Shown: positions 52,598-62,115, counted from the first letter of the stretch. The stretch is 64,000 bases of DNA from Paenibacillus monticola (GCF_009664975.1 NZ_WJXB01000013.1:124001-188000), one strand, 5' to 3'. Numbers and translations: made by a program. Notes: generated by a model not told the origin, from the letters alone.

Positions 52598-53481
52598 ATC
52601 TTGAATCAGGAGGGTTGCGGGATAGATATGTGGTCATCGACGAACTGAAGCATAAGCAGACTGTAAAGGAACTCTGTAGATATCTAGGGGTCCACAGAAG
52701 CGGTTACTATGCTTATTTGAAGCACAAGGACAAGGATCCAGACGAGGGTCTGAAACGTAAGATCAAAGCCATCTATGAGCAACGGAACAAGACGGTAGGA
52801 TACCGTCGGATACAGGATGAGTTATACCGCCAATATCGCCTTGTCGTGAATCATAAGAAGGTTTTACGACTCATGCGGGAACTCCGTATTCAAGCCATTA
52901 TACGCCGTAAGTACGTCCACAGAACAACCTATGAGGCAGCGGTGTCGGATGGAAGAGTCGCTGAGAATTTATTGAAACGAGATTTCAAAGCTGATAAACC
53001 CAATCAAAAATGGGTAACGGACGTTACACAATATCGGATCTTCGATGAAAAGATTTACTTGTCGGCTATCAAGGATCTGTGGAATAACGAGATCGTCGGA
53101 TACCATATTAGCAGACGTAACGACAATCCACTTGTATTAGATACGTTTAGAAAGGCCTTTGAAACACACAAAGACGTGACTGGACTGATCGTACACAGCG
53201 ATCAGGGATGCCAGTACACGTCCCATGCATACCATGACATGCTGCCACAGGTTGGAGCCCAAATCAGCATGTCACGCCGAGGCAATTGTTATGACAATGC
53301 CTCAATGGAGAGCTTCTTCTCTCATCTTAAAGTCGAAGCACTCTATCCTTATGATATACGAAGTATCGCTGAGGCACAAAGAAGAATTGAGGAGTATATA
53401 CGTTTTTACAACGAAGATAGAGCACAACGAAAACTAAACAAGCTGACTCCTGTTGAGTACAGGAATCAGCTTGTAGCCTAG
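52588..53481 (+). CDS. IS3-family transposase OrfB (DDE integrase domain), made by -1 frameshift
   Basis: 297 residues. An HTH_21-type segment (TVGYRRIQDELYRQY) is followed by an rve integrase core with the DDE residues in WVTDVTQY, IVHSDQGCQYTS and NASMESFFSHLK, and the usual C-terminal YNEDRAQRKLNKLTPVEYR. It has no good start of its own. Translation enters from the slippery site of orfA, giving a fusion of about 385 residues. The frame is intact, so the element may be active. Confidence 0.95.
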   Translation: MVVNLESGGLRDRYVVIDELKHKQTVKELCRYLGVHRSGYYAYLKHKDKDPDEGLKRKIKAIYEQRNKTVGYRRIQDELYRQYRLVVNHKKVLRLMRELRIQAIIRRKYVHRTTYEAAVSDGRVAENLLKRDFKADKPNQKWVTDVTQYRIFDEKIYLSAIKDLWNNEIVGYHISRRNDNPLVLDTFRKAFETHKDVTGLIVHSDQGCQYTSHAYHDMLPQVGAQISMSRRGNCYDNASMESFFSHLKVEALYPYDIRSIAEAQRRIEEYIRFYNEDRAQRKLNKLTPVEYRNQLVA

Positions 53482-53551
53482 GTCTTTTTTCAATGTCTAC
53501 TTAATGGGGTCTTGACCATTTCCTGGCGTCTTCTTTTCTTTCTGGATTATG

Positions 53552-53702
53552 GAGTAATACTTATTTCCATAACACTCCAGCTTTGACTTAAGCAGTTTGT
53601 GTTAGCCGGCTCCATATCCTCACATATAGATATCAGCTTTTGGATCAGCTAACACAAAATACCCTCCATTTGAATTGACAGGAACCAGCCACAGTATTAC
53701 TC
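53552..53702. repeat. Nested three-level palindrome
   Basis: Outer GAGTAATACT (53552-53561) pairs perfectly with AGTATTACTC (53693-53702). Middle TTTGTGTTAGC (53596-53606) pairs perfectly with GCTAACACAAA (53648-53658). Inner ATATC pairs with GATAT. This is a 150-base cruciform not associated with any gene end. Its sequence is unrelated to elements A-D but its architecture is similar. Confidence 0.8.
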
Positions 53703-53835
53703 AAAGATGACTTTATCTCTTTTTACAATAGGCTCTGCATTCGTTTGATATTGATTTTCGACCAGAATAGAACCACTATTGTCAAACTCTTCATTGAACT
53801 TATTGAACTAACGTTTCCCGTTGGCCCTAGGTTAT

Positions 53836-53870
53836 GATACGGTTCAACTTAACATCTGTAGAGCGAAATT
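53836..53870. repeat. Degenerate hairpin repeat, downstream copy
   Basis: GATACGG-TCA-C-TA-CATCT-TAG-GCGAAATT is shared with 57982-58016, at about 28 of 35 positions. GCCCTA stands upstream in both. The terminal stem is weakened in this copy. Confidence 0.7.
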
Positions 53871-54108
53871 CATTGGCTTAGGTTACGGATTAATCGTTAT
53901 AAAACTGCATCGTTCTGATGATGTTATTAACTCTTTTTAAGTCTTTTAGGTAATTAAAACCACTTCAGTTAGTTTTAATTTCTTGACAAAATACATTGCC
54001 ATCAGTATACCTCTAGGAAAGCTGTTAATGTGATGTTACGAATAATGTATTTAATTTCCTCTTACTTCCCATTTAATTTTTTCCACATCTTCCAATTTCA
54101 TAATTATT
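53871..54108. other. Non-coding AT-rich spacer before the STAND gene terminator
   Basis: No open frame of note and no conserved palindrome were recognised between the hairpin repeat and the terminator at 54109. Confidence 0.5.
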
Positions 54109-54141
54109 AAAGCAAACTGACCCTAGAGGGTCAGTGCTTTT
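54109..54141. terminator. Intrinsic terminator of the STAND gene
   Basis: CTGACCCT/AGGGTCAG stem, extended by AAAGCA/TGCTTT, with a 2-base tip and A/T-rich tails on both sides. It lies 29 bases past the stop at 54170. Confidence 0.82.
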
Positions 54142-54169
54142 AATTTTTTATTTCTTGCATTAATGCAAC

Positions 54170-57100
54170 TCACAAATATTTTTTTTTTGTTTCGTACAAG
54201 AATGTTAGTTCCTTATTTTGATTTCCACAGTTTTCAACATGTATTACAAATGTGCTAAATAAGATTACACTCAGACCTATTTCTGATCCATAATATTCAG
54301 CAATTATATCTAATGATTTAATTAACATCATTTTAGCAACATTTTTATTTCCGGTCACGTATATCGCAGATGCTTTATGACCAATAGCAGAGGCATATTC
54401 AATGTGGTGTATTAAATTATGATATTCATAAATATAAACCGCTTGATTCAAATATATAATAGCTTTCTTGTAATCCTCTTTTTCAAGCATTACTACAGCT
54501 AATTTCCCTAAGTCTTTCGCTATTTCCGGATGATTTTCACTATAAATATGCGAGTCTATTTCCAGAGCTTTAAGAACATATTCTTCCGCAGTATCTAATT
54601 GCCCTAGATGCTGGTAAGCCCCTCCTATATTATATAATACCATTGATATATCTTGGTTATCTTCCTGATTTAGGCTCCTGTACATTTCCATAGCCTCTAG
54701 GAAATGTTCAAGAGCATCACTGGTTTTGCCTTGAGCTTCAAATACCATCCCTAAATTATTTAAAATATTCGCTGTGAAATTATTTGGGAAAGGATTAATA
54801 ACCATTGCTATTTCAAGTGCTTTTCTTAAATATCGTTTTGCATGAAATGTATCATATAAATAATAATAAGCTAAACCTAAATTCGAGTAATCTCGAGCGA
54901 AAAATTCATGGTTTTCATTAAATAACTTTTTACTATTCTCTATCGCTCTTTGATAACATTCAATTGATCTTTGGATTTCACCCTTTTTGTCGTATACATG
55001 ACCTAAGTTGCTATATAGTGTAGAAAGACCATATACATTTGTCTGGTCTTTTTTTTTGCTAATTGAGATAGCCTCAAGTATAGCATCTTCTGCTTTATCA
55101 AATTCCGAGCGGGAAAGAAACAATCTATTTTTCGAGTTTAGAATAGCGCTATACTCGTGATGGTCATTTTTTATTTCTGGATGTAACTCTAAAATCTCAT
55201 CTATTTTTTTTACATATTCTAGCGCAATGTTCAATCTTCCTGAATCTTGTTCTACGTTCACTAATATGTTTAATATTGATAACTTTTCTTCCTTACTTAT
55301 GTTGTGTTGTAAGGATGCAGAAAGACAATCTCGTGCCTCCACATATTGACCCTGAGAATAATAATAAGTGCCTAGTCTACTTGAGGCTTTCGCCAATCGA
55401 TTATAATCGCCTTGAAAATGAGTCATTGTTTTTTGGTATAAATACTTTGATAAAATCAGCGCATTTTCATAATTGGAGAAAGTTAACTGAACCCTTGCTT
55501 GCGCTGCCATCAAATCAGCGATATTTTCATTGAATAAATCATTATCAACTACATGTTTTAATATGTAATCACTATGTTCTAATATTTCAGTTTCTCTTTT
55601 GCCCTTTGCTTGGTAAACTCCCCACATAGTGTTTACTTGGTGTAATATTAAGTCTTTTCTTACTTGCTGATCGAGAAAGTCAATTGTCATTGCAACAACT
55701 AACCGATGAATTGAAACAATTCCATTTTCCATTTTCACTAGAGAAAGTCTTCTTAATCTTCCAACTATTCTATCTAATTCCATTTCAGAGTTAATTACAA
55801 TATTTTCATAGGGTGAAAGTTGTTTGTGTAATAAAAAATCTTTACTAATATTATCTACAGACAAAAAGCATATGTAGTTAAATAGACTTGTCACCAAATG
55901 AATATCTTCAGAGATTGTTTCAAGAAGAAGTTTCCATGTTGTAGCAATATTTTTATTATAGTTTAATGGTTTCCCTTCCCTTGCGAGTTCTTTTCTATAT
56001 TTTCTAAATCTTTCAAGATACTGTTGAATACTTACCCCAGTTTCTTTTATATATGCTACTGCTTGCTCCAAAGCAAGTGGTAAAAACCCTAATTCGTTTG
56101 AAAGTTCCAATGCAGCCATTTGATAATCTTCATTTGCATCTGTGCTCTGTAAAACAAAATCCGTTGCAACTTCAGCATCTAATAATCCAAGTTGGAGTCC
56201 CTTCCTCCAATTTGGATTATTAGATGTTATAAGTACATCAAATCCTGAATGTTTAAATGGTAAATAACTTAGTATCTTATCTTCATCGCTAACATTATCG
56301 AATATTAACAAAAAACTTTTAGGTAGTGGATCAAGTGAAACGAATTTCTTGAAATTATCCAATAATTCACTTTCAATAGTGATTAAATTAAAGGCAATAC
56401 AAAATCTTTCAATATCCATAAGGAGCGAGGATGCTTCTTCACTATGAAACCACCATATTACATCATATTCACTCTGATATTCATAAGCGTACTCAATAGC
56501 AAGCTGCGTTTTTCCGATTCCTGATAAACCATATATACAATAATATGTTGAGTCTAAGTTTCCAGAAAAAAAATTATAAATAGTTTTCAACTCGGTAGAT
56601 CTTCCAAGAAAATATGGATGTTTACGAAATGGAACATTGAAAATACTTTTCGTAGATTGTTTTTCCATAGCTTGAACTTCATCCACTTTTTTTTTTAGGT
56701 CAATTTGCTTATTGTTCTTTCTTTCCCACTGGCTGAACCTAGGATCATATTCGAATGGAATTTGTTTCAGCAATTGATTATCTTTATTAATTTGAAGAAT
56801 GGAAAAGTTATTTCTTAGATTATTACCAGCGTAAGATGCTCCATTAATTATCACATAAGAGTTATCAAATGCTTTTGTTGCATTTTCAATAGCCCCATGC
56901 ACATGTCCTGAAAGTATTAAATGACTTCTTTCTGACAAATATCTATACGTGGCCGGTCTTTCATAAGTTACTATTTCTTCTTCATGAAACCAATTGGAAG
57001 GATGATGAACAATTGAAATGGTAAGATGATCAACACTGTTCATCTTAATATTTCCTTGACTTTCTAATAACTGAAGTTGAGGGAGTCCTAACCAAAGTTT

Positions 57101-57649
57101 TTTGACATCATCGTTGCCTCGACAAAACCAGGCAGAGTTTAAAACTAAGAATCTTATTCCCCTAATGTCACGTACTCCAACCAAATAATTCGAAAAATTA
57201 TTAAGATTAACAAAAGGAAGACCCAAGGACTCACAAAATTCTGAATAGTTACTAAATGGGTTAATGAAATTCTCCAAGGACTCCAGAGAAAGCCAATCAT
57301 CGGCATCTCTTGAATTATTCGGTGGATTCATCCCTTTAGTTTTACGTCGGTCAATATCGTGATTGCCTGCACATATAATAAGTTCAGTAGTGGTAAGGTT
57401 TAACTTAATTAGTAATTTCTCAATCCAGATGGCGGCTTGTTCAAACCCCTCTTTGCTCCCTTGCCACGTAATATCTCCAGAAATCACCACAATATCAGGC
57501 TTTTCATTTTCTGTGACTTTAGAGATAGTGTCAACTAATGAATCTAAAGCTATTTTTCTTTGTGCCAATGCTGTGGGATTTTTAATGCTATTTTCTGCAC
57601 CAAAGTGCAAATCTGAGAGATGTAGAATGTTTACTGTTGATTCAAGCAT
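54170..57649 (-). CDS. STAND NTPase: metallophosphoesterase-NB-ARC-TPR (candidate antiviral effector-sensor)
   Basis: 1159 residues with three clear parts. Residues 1-300 are a calcineurin-type metallophosphoesterase with the metal-binding blocks SDLHFG (Asp13, His15), SGDI (Asp59), GNHD (97-99), VHHP and SGHVHG (His249, His251). Residues 340-560 are an NB-ARC NTPase: P-loop GLSGIGKT (374-381), Walker B LLIFDNV (Asp451) and GFLPLALEQA. Residues from about 690 to 1150 are tetratricopeptide repeats (SNLGHVYDKKGEIQRSIECYQRAI and similar). In known bacterial STAND immune proteins the C-terminal repeats sense a phage protein, the NTPase oligomerises and the N-terminal enzyme kills or halts. All motifs look intact. 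AAGGGGG precedes the ATG. Confidence 0.92.
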   Translation of the reverse strand: MLESTVNILHLSDLHFGAENSIKNPTALAQRKIALDSLVDTISKVTENEKPDIVVISGDITWQGSKEGFEQAAIWIEKLLIKLNLTTTELIICAGNHDIDRRKTKGMNPPNNSRDADDWLSLESLENFINPFSNYSEFCESLGLPFVNLNNFSNYLVGVRDIRGIRFLVLNSAWFCRGNDDVKKLWLGLPQLQLLESQGNIKMNSVDHLTISIVHHPSNWFHEEEIVTYERPATYRYLSERSHLILSGHVHGAIENATKAFDNSYVIINGASYAGNNLRNNFSILQINKDNQLLKQIPFEYDPRFSQWERKNNKQIDLKKKVDEVQAMEKQSTKSIFNVPFRKHPYFLGRSTELKTIYNFFSGNLDSTYYCIYGLSGIGKTQLAIEYAYEYQSEYDVIWWFHSEEASSLLMDIERFCIAFNLITIESELLDNFKKFVSLDPLPKSFLLIFDNVSDEDKILSYLPFKHSGFDVLITSNNPNWRKGLQLGLLDAEVATDFVLQSTDANEDYQMAALELSNELGFLPLALEQAVAYIKETGVSIQQYLERFRKYRKELAREGKPLNYNKNIATTWKLLLETISEDIHLVTSLFNYICFLSVDNISKDFLLHKQLSPYENIVINSEMELDRIVGRLRRLSLVKMENGIVSIHRLVVAMTIDFLDQQVRKDLILHQVNTMWGVYQAKGKRETEILEHSDYILKHVVDNDLFNENIADLMAAQARVQLTFSNYENALILSKYLYQKTMTHFQGDYNRLAKASSRLGTYYYSQGQYVEARDCLSASLQHNISKEEKLSILNILVNVEQDSGRLNIALEYVKKIDEILELHPEIKNDHHEYSAILNSKNRLFLSRSEFDKAEDAILEAISISKKKDQTNVYGLSTLYSNLGHVYDKKGEIQRSIECYQRAIENSKKLFNENHEFFARDYSNLGLAYYYLYDTFHAKRYLRKALEIAMVINPFPNNFTANILNNLGMVFEAQGKTSDALEHFLEAMEMYRSLNQEDNQDISMVLYNIGGAYQHLGQLDTAEEYVLKALEIDSHIYSENHPEIAKDLGKLAVVMLEKEDYKKAIIYLNQAVYIYEYHNLIHHIEYASAIGHKASAIYVTGNKNVAKMMLIKSLDIIAEYYGSEIGLSVILFSTFVIHVENCGNQNKELTFLYETKKKYL

Positions 57650-57965
57650 AGTTTACCCCCTTATAATGGTATAATATTACTTTATTCTGCATCTCTCGTA
57701 ATTATCCTTTATAATCCATCACCGCTTAATCCTAGTTTAGAAAATTTAGTGAATAGACTAAAAGAAAGAGGACTTTCCTTTTAGTAATACTCATCCTCGA
57801 TAAATTTTTTTATCTATCAAATATAAGTAATGTTTCAGTCAGTTGAGTGCACCTTTCATCTTTTTCACGTAATAGATTCATTGACATCTCTTGCACTAGT
57901 CAGTATCGTCCGCAACTACTCCTCCTCAAGTGTAATATTCTACGACAGTATTGATCACGTCGCTT

Positions 57966-58015
57966 ATTTCGCCCTACTTGTGATACGGCTCACCGTACCA
58001 TCTATAGGGCGAAAT
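57966..58015. repeat. 50-bp hairpin repeat, best copy
   Basis: ATTTCGCCCTA (57966-57976) pairs perfectly with TAGGGCGAAAT (58005-58015), with an inner TACGG-ctca-CCGTA hairpin (57984-57997). This is the least decayed member of a family with copies at 53836 and 58093. Confidence 0.85.
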
Positions 58016-58092
58016 TTCTTATGTTACTGCATTCAAAAATCCGCCTTACAAAGGTTATGATTTTCGTACTTACATAAGGCAATATTATTTTT

Positions 58093-58126
58093 GGTACACT
58101 TCACCTTAACGTCTGTAGGGCGGTCC
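58093..58126. repeat. Degenerate hairpin repeat, third copy
   Basis: GGTACACTTCACCTTAACG, then TCTGTAGGGCG, aligns with the other copies over the central 30 bases. The left arm is missing. Confidence 0.6.
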
Positions 58127-58220
58127 CCCTTGCGATTAAGTCTCAATTATTGTCTTCCTCAATAAGACCTCCTCGATCCTATCTCAACGTCATAAGTGTT
58201 TTACATTCTTTATAATTACT

Positions 58221-59720
58221 TTACGTGAAACGACCAGTTAAAAGTATTATCACTAAACCTATAACTATGGCAGCAGCCGTACCGATTGCTAGCAAATAAA
58301 ATAGTGACAGTATTAGATGAATTAGCTTTGCAATGACCATATCCACATGGTGGATGTAATCATCCATTGAAGTAAGAAACATGAGATAAACCGAAACAAC
58401 TGAAATAATGATTAGCAATGCTTGAAAATAGCTATTTATCACTGGATCATTATCCGGAATAATACCCGATGTGGCTAACAAAGCATACCAGAATGATGCC
58501 AAAAAAATCAGAAGAAAAGTTACTATAAAATACTTTGCTTCACTTAATGCTTGGATAAACCCTTTACCACTTACGTGGTTTAATTTACGTCCGCTCCTGA
58601 GCCCTCTTCTGAATTTATCTGTGGGGGTTTGCATGAGACTGACGTTCCCACTTTCCTTGAAAGTAAAATCCCCCTTCAACTCTGTGTTGACAATTATATG
58701 ACAACTAACATCGTCGGTCAGTAGGTAGGCGAAGAAGCTTAATGAATTTCTTTCCTGTGGTAAGAAATTGTTTAAATCTGTTCTTAGCTTTGATAAAGCC
58801 TCGCTAACATGTAAATCGACATTTGCGTGGCTTTCTTTAAGGTGAATGTGAATATAGTCAGAGCAAGACTCCAGCATCATCTTTTTATTTAATTCCAAGC
58901 TAGCATCATAACTACGTTTTAGAACTGAGAGACGCTTACGTGGAATGAATTCTTCCTCTGTTAATTGCCTCGATCCGTCACTTAGGATAAAAAAATCACA
59001 TGATTCATTTTGTAATGAAAAAAGCCCCAAATTATCAAATGCTCCTCCGTCAACCAACTTATGCGATACCGAATCGATATTGACTCTAACATAATTGAAC
59101 AATCCGGGAACTGCAGACGATGCTGCAATAGCATCCTTCAAATAAACAGGGTTTTTTAGATAAGAGATGGAACCTTTTGAGTTTACAATTTTATTGTCCA
59201 TATATTGCCCCATATCGTCTTGAGAAAAATACCAATGACCTCCATTTCTGAGAAATGTCGCATTGATAATTAACTTTGGAAGGCCACTAACCTTTAACTC
59301 ATGCATCATCAAATCCGACTTGTAAAAATACTTCTGATATAGTTGAGCGAGTATTTTTTCTCGAGACTGAAAGACAGCCCGAAGCTCATTAAGGGGATGG
59401 AGGAATACTTTCGATCTAATATTTTTGGAGACTCCAGCGGCAAGGTCCTCCTCTACTGCTTGTACAATTTGGATATAATCCAGGTGTCTAAGCTGACCAT
59501 TTTCAATAACCTTTTCTCTTAATTTTAAGAAGTAAAGTGCCCCCACGATTGAGCCCCCGGAAACCGTTGAGATTACGCTTATGTTCCTTAACAAGTCTTT
59601 CTCTGCAAGATTGGCCAGTACGCCTAAATGAAAAAACGAGGCCCGATACCCGCCACCGGATAATGCTAGGCCAACCTTTTTATTTTCGGAGTCAATCTTC
59701 TCACTTTTATCCAATTTCAT
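58221..59720 (-). CDS. Patatin-like phospholipase with C-terminal membrane helices
   Basis: 499 residues from ATG 59720 (GAGG 9 bases upstream; an ATG two codons earlier is too close to it, and a TTG at 59741 lies upstream of the site). The oxyanion motif LALSGGGYRASFFHLG is followed by the nucleophile elbow STVSGGSIVGA, where the first glycine of GxSxG is threonine, as in some cPLA2-like enzymes. The dyad aspartate is in VDGGAFDNLG. The last 100 residues hold three hydrophobic helices, anchoring the enzyme to the membrane it would hydrolyse. Patatins are frequent effectors in bacterial immunity. It is on the same strand as, and upstream of, the STAND gene. Confidence 0.88.
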   Translation of the reverse strand: MKLDKSEKIDSENKKVGLALSGGGYRASFFHLGVLANLAEKDLLRNISVISTVSGGSIVGALYFLKLREKVIENGQLRHLDYIQIVQAVEEDLAAGVSKNIRSKVFLHPLNELRAVFQSREKILAQLYQKYFYKSDLMMHELKVSGLPKLIINATFLRNGGHWYFSQDDMGQYMDNKIVNSKGSISYLKNPVYLKDAIAASSAVPGLFNYVRVNIDSVSHKLVDGGAFDNLGLFSLQNESCDFFILSDGSRQLTEEEFIPRKRLSVLKRSYDASLELNKKMMLESCSDYIHIHLKESHANVDLHVSEALSKLRTDLNNFLPQERNSLSFFAYLLTDDVSCHIIVNTELKGDFTFKESGNVSLMQTPTDKFRRGLRSGRKLNHVSGKGFIQALSEAKYFIVTFLLIFLASFWYALLATSGIIPDNDPVINSYFQALLIIISVVSVYLMFLTSMDDYIHHVDMVIAKLIHLILSLFYLLAIGTAAAIVIGLVIILLTGRFT

Positions 59721-59818
59721 TTGCATAAACCTCGCCCCCAAAAAATCACAAACTCATAGTATATATTATCTATTTTATTTACGGATTCTTCTACCATATT
59801 TTTCTGTAAAGGGACTGA

Positions 59819-60861
59819 TTTTTGGCGATGCTAAACAGAGACGGGCATACAACCAAAACCAATGGTCCATTTTCTACTTGTGCTATACGCGATCTATTGG
59901 ATAATCCAATGTTCATAGGAAAAATACGCTATAACCAATACGAGAACTGGAGCGAAAAGCGACGTATAAAAAAAAAAATCCAAACCCCATTCTTGTGGAT
60001 GGGCTCCATCCGGCAATCATTGACCACAATCTATGAGAAAAGGTACAACTTCTTCGACAGAGGAAAAGTACCATGCCAAAAAAACGCTTCGAGGGAGAGT
60101 ATCTGCTGACTGGAATCATTCGTTGTCCCGAGTGTGGATCAGCTATAACAGCAAGTCGAACAGTCAATAAAATGAAGGACGGCACCAATGTAACTCGGAT
60201 GTACTACTCTTGCGGCAACTTCCGTAGCAAAGGAAGCTCCGTCTGTCACGCAAATAGTATCCGCAAGCTGGAGGCCGAACAAGCAGTTACGGATAGGATC
60301 AAGAATGTACTCGTCAAGCCACAATTACTGAAAGCTATCGTTAAGAACGTCAATGAGAGGAAAGTAGGCCGGATAAAGCCGCTTCAGGCAGAACTGTCTA
60401 GCTCAAAGACTAGAATCGCCAAGCTGAAGGAGAACAAGCGGGAATACCTTTCCTTGTACGAAATGGACCAAATCGACCGTGACCTTATCTACGAGCGTCT
60501 GAATAGCATCAATGGCGATTTGGACGATGAATTGACGCGAAAGTCCAGGTTAGAGCTAGAGTTGCGAGGTGACGAGGCAGAACCAGTACCTTATGAACTT
60601 GTGCGTTCCCTGATGGAACGGTTCGACGAACTGCTCCGTAAGTCCCCATTCGAGCAGCGTAAGACGCTCCTACACCTGATCGTCAAGAAGATCACCTTGG
60701 ATGATAAGCGAATGGTCAAGGATGTGGAACTTAGCTTCAATTCGGAGACCGAAAAGCATTTTTTAAGCGCAGCCCCTTCTACTGATAATATGGCGGAAGG
60801 GGCTTTTCCTTTGTCTGGAAAACCCTTTAAATTGAATCATAAGCTCACTATCCCCATTTAG
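59819..60861 (+). pseudogene. Decayed large serine recombinase (C-terminal two thirds)
   Basis: The recombinase domain text FSTCAIRDLLDNPMFIGKIRY (59864-59926) breaks in an 11-A run at 59968-59978. The next frame reads LVDGLHPAIIDHNL, then an in-frame TGA at 60034 where tryptophan is expected, then EKVQLLRQRK and the zinc ribbon LTGIIRCPECGSAI with YYSCGNFRSKGSSVCHAN. A coiled coil and the usual C-terminus follow. The catalytic N-terminal domain is absent. It therefore carries a 5' deletion, a frameshift and a nonsense mutation, and marks a former integrative element next to the STAND/patatin genes. Confidence 0.88.
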
Positions 60862-61131
60862 AGAATAATCAAAGACAGTTAGAACTTGGTGGATCTTCCT
60901 AGCCGCCATCGGTTTAATTCACTATCGCTCATCGTAAGATAAATGCCTAACTGTTTAATTTTTCGAGGGTTTGGCCTCTGGCTGATCAAAAGCACGAAAT
61001 TATTGCCACGTAAATTGAATTCGCTATACTTTTACCCTGTTCGTGATTAGAACAATCCTTTTATACTATGTATGAGGGCACGAGATTTTCAGTAGGAGAT
61101 TATTCAAAAAAACTAAAAGGGGACAATCGCC

Positions 61132-62115
61132 ATGTTTGAACACAAAGTAGTACCTATCACCACTAGACTTGCTCCTAATGAGCAAAAGATGCTCATTTCG
61201 TCCTTAAAGTCGTTGGATTTTGAGGACGATATGAAATATAACAGCTTTGGACATAAATTTAGAGAAATGATGTCCAAAATCTTGCATCGTTTAGCCCCAA
61301 ATGAGGCTGTTCTTGCATGCTCCTGGTATGTGAACGAGCATGATAATAAACCAACTCGTCGACAACGACTACTATATGCTATAAAAAGTGGACTAGAGGA
61401 TGAGTTTATTGAATCCGAGCTAGAGATTGATTTAGTTCCTATCGCTAAACGACTTGGAAAAGTCATTTCGGAACTGAACAAATATACTCATTTCGGTGAT
61501 GGTACATTTGATGTAAATAAGGACGTTGGGGAAGCGTTTGTATCCGAATCCATCGATTTTCTCCTTAATTTCTTTTCTAGTATTGATGAAATTCGAACTC
61601 AAATTGTTGAATCATACGAAGCTCTTCTGAACAAAAAGATTACAGAAGCAACCATAAATGATGTTATGCAAGAGATTGATATCCTTGCAACTCATTATAC
61701 CGTTGATGGCAATACAATTGATACGATCTCTGTCGCTGATATTGATGCTCATAATATTTATATCTCTGTAGATGGATCTGTGGATGTTACTCACCAATAT
61801 GGATCTGATGGGGACTTACGGCGGGGAGATGGAGTGGAGTTCGAAAAATCTTATCCTTTTATAATTAATATTCAAGTCTCTGTCATTGATCCACTATTTA
61901 TTGAAATTGAGACAGACGATATAGAGGTTGATACTGATAAATACTATGACAATGGTAGTGATGAAGAAGAACCTGATGAGTCTGATTATAATGAAGAGTC
62001 CTATGAACCCGATGAGCCCGATTATGATGATGAGCCATATGAGCCTGATTATGATGATGATGACGAAGAGCCATATGAACCTGATGAGCCTGATGAGCCT
62101 GATTATAACTACTAA
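61132..62115 (+). CDS. Possible pPIWI-associating-nuclease-like protein with acidic repetitive tail
   Basis: 327 residues. The N-terminal half (GHKFREMMSKILHRLAP, RRQRLLYAIKSGLEDEF, LGKVISELNKYTHFGDG) resembles proteins annotated as predicted pPIWI-associating nucleases; this is from memory of the family pattern, not a search. Residues about 200-270 look beta-rich. The last 55 residues are almost all Asp, Glu, Pro and Tyr in a YEPDEPDYDDE-like repeat. AAAGGGG lies 9 bases before the ATG. The tail could mimic nucleic acid charge or bind metal; this is a guess. It stands alone, with no PIWI gene in view. Confidence 0.5.
   Translation: MFEHKVVPITTRLAPNEQKMLISSLKSLDFEDDMKYNSFGHKFREMMSKILHRLAPNEAVLACSWYVNEHDNKPTRRQRLLYAIKSGLEDEFIESELEIDLVPIAKRLGKVISELNKYTHFGDGTFDVNKDVGEAFVSESIDFLLNFFSSIDEIRTQIVESYEALLNKKITEATINDVMQEIDILATHYTVDGNTIDTISVADIDAHNIYISVDGSVDVTHQYGSDGDLRRGDGVEFEKSYPFIINIQVSVIDPLFIEIETDDIEVDTDKYYDNGSDEEEPDESDYNEESYEPDEPDYDDEPYEPDYDDDDEEPYEPDEPDEPDYNY

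Larger units (their letters stand above)
52214..53545 (+). mobile_element. IS3-family insertion sequence
   Basis: About 1.3 kb with orfA/orfB and imperfect inverted repeats. TGAAGTGCACCCCTTAG (52240) pairs with the region ending at 53518; both then run into TAGACATTG. Similarity between the two ends (AAAAGWAGRCG) continues about 25 bases further out, and is shared with the stub at 62542-62570, so the true ends are near 52214 and 53545. No clear target duplication was found. Confidence 0.85.
57650..58220. other. Spacer between STAND and patatin genes, carrying hairpin repeats
   Basis: 571 bases containing the STAND gene promoter region and two members of the hairpin repeat family (57966-58015, 58093-58126). 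No gene was recognised. Confidence 0.55.

Noticed and set aside
52240-53518. Composite transposon formed by the two IS3 copies
   Set aside because: The second copy is only a 3' stub and no target duplication or empty site can be shown from this sequence.
61960-62115. Short repeated units that could suggest a CRISPR or minisatellite
   Set aside because: The repeats are in-frame codons for the Asp/Glu/Pro/Tyr tail, with no spacers and no cas genes.
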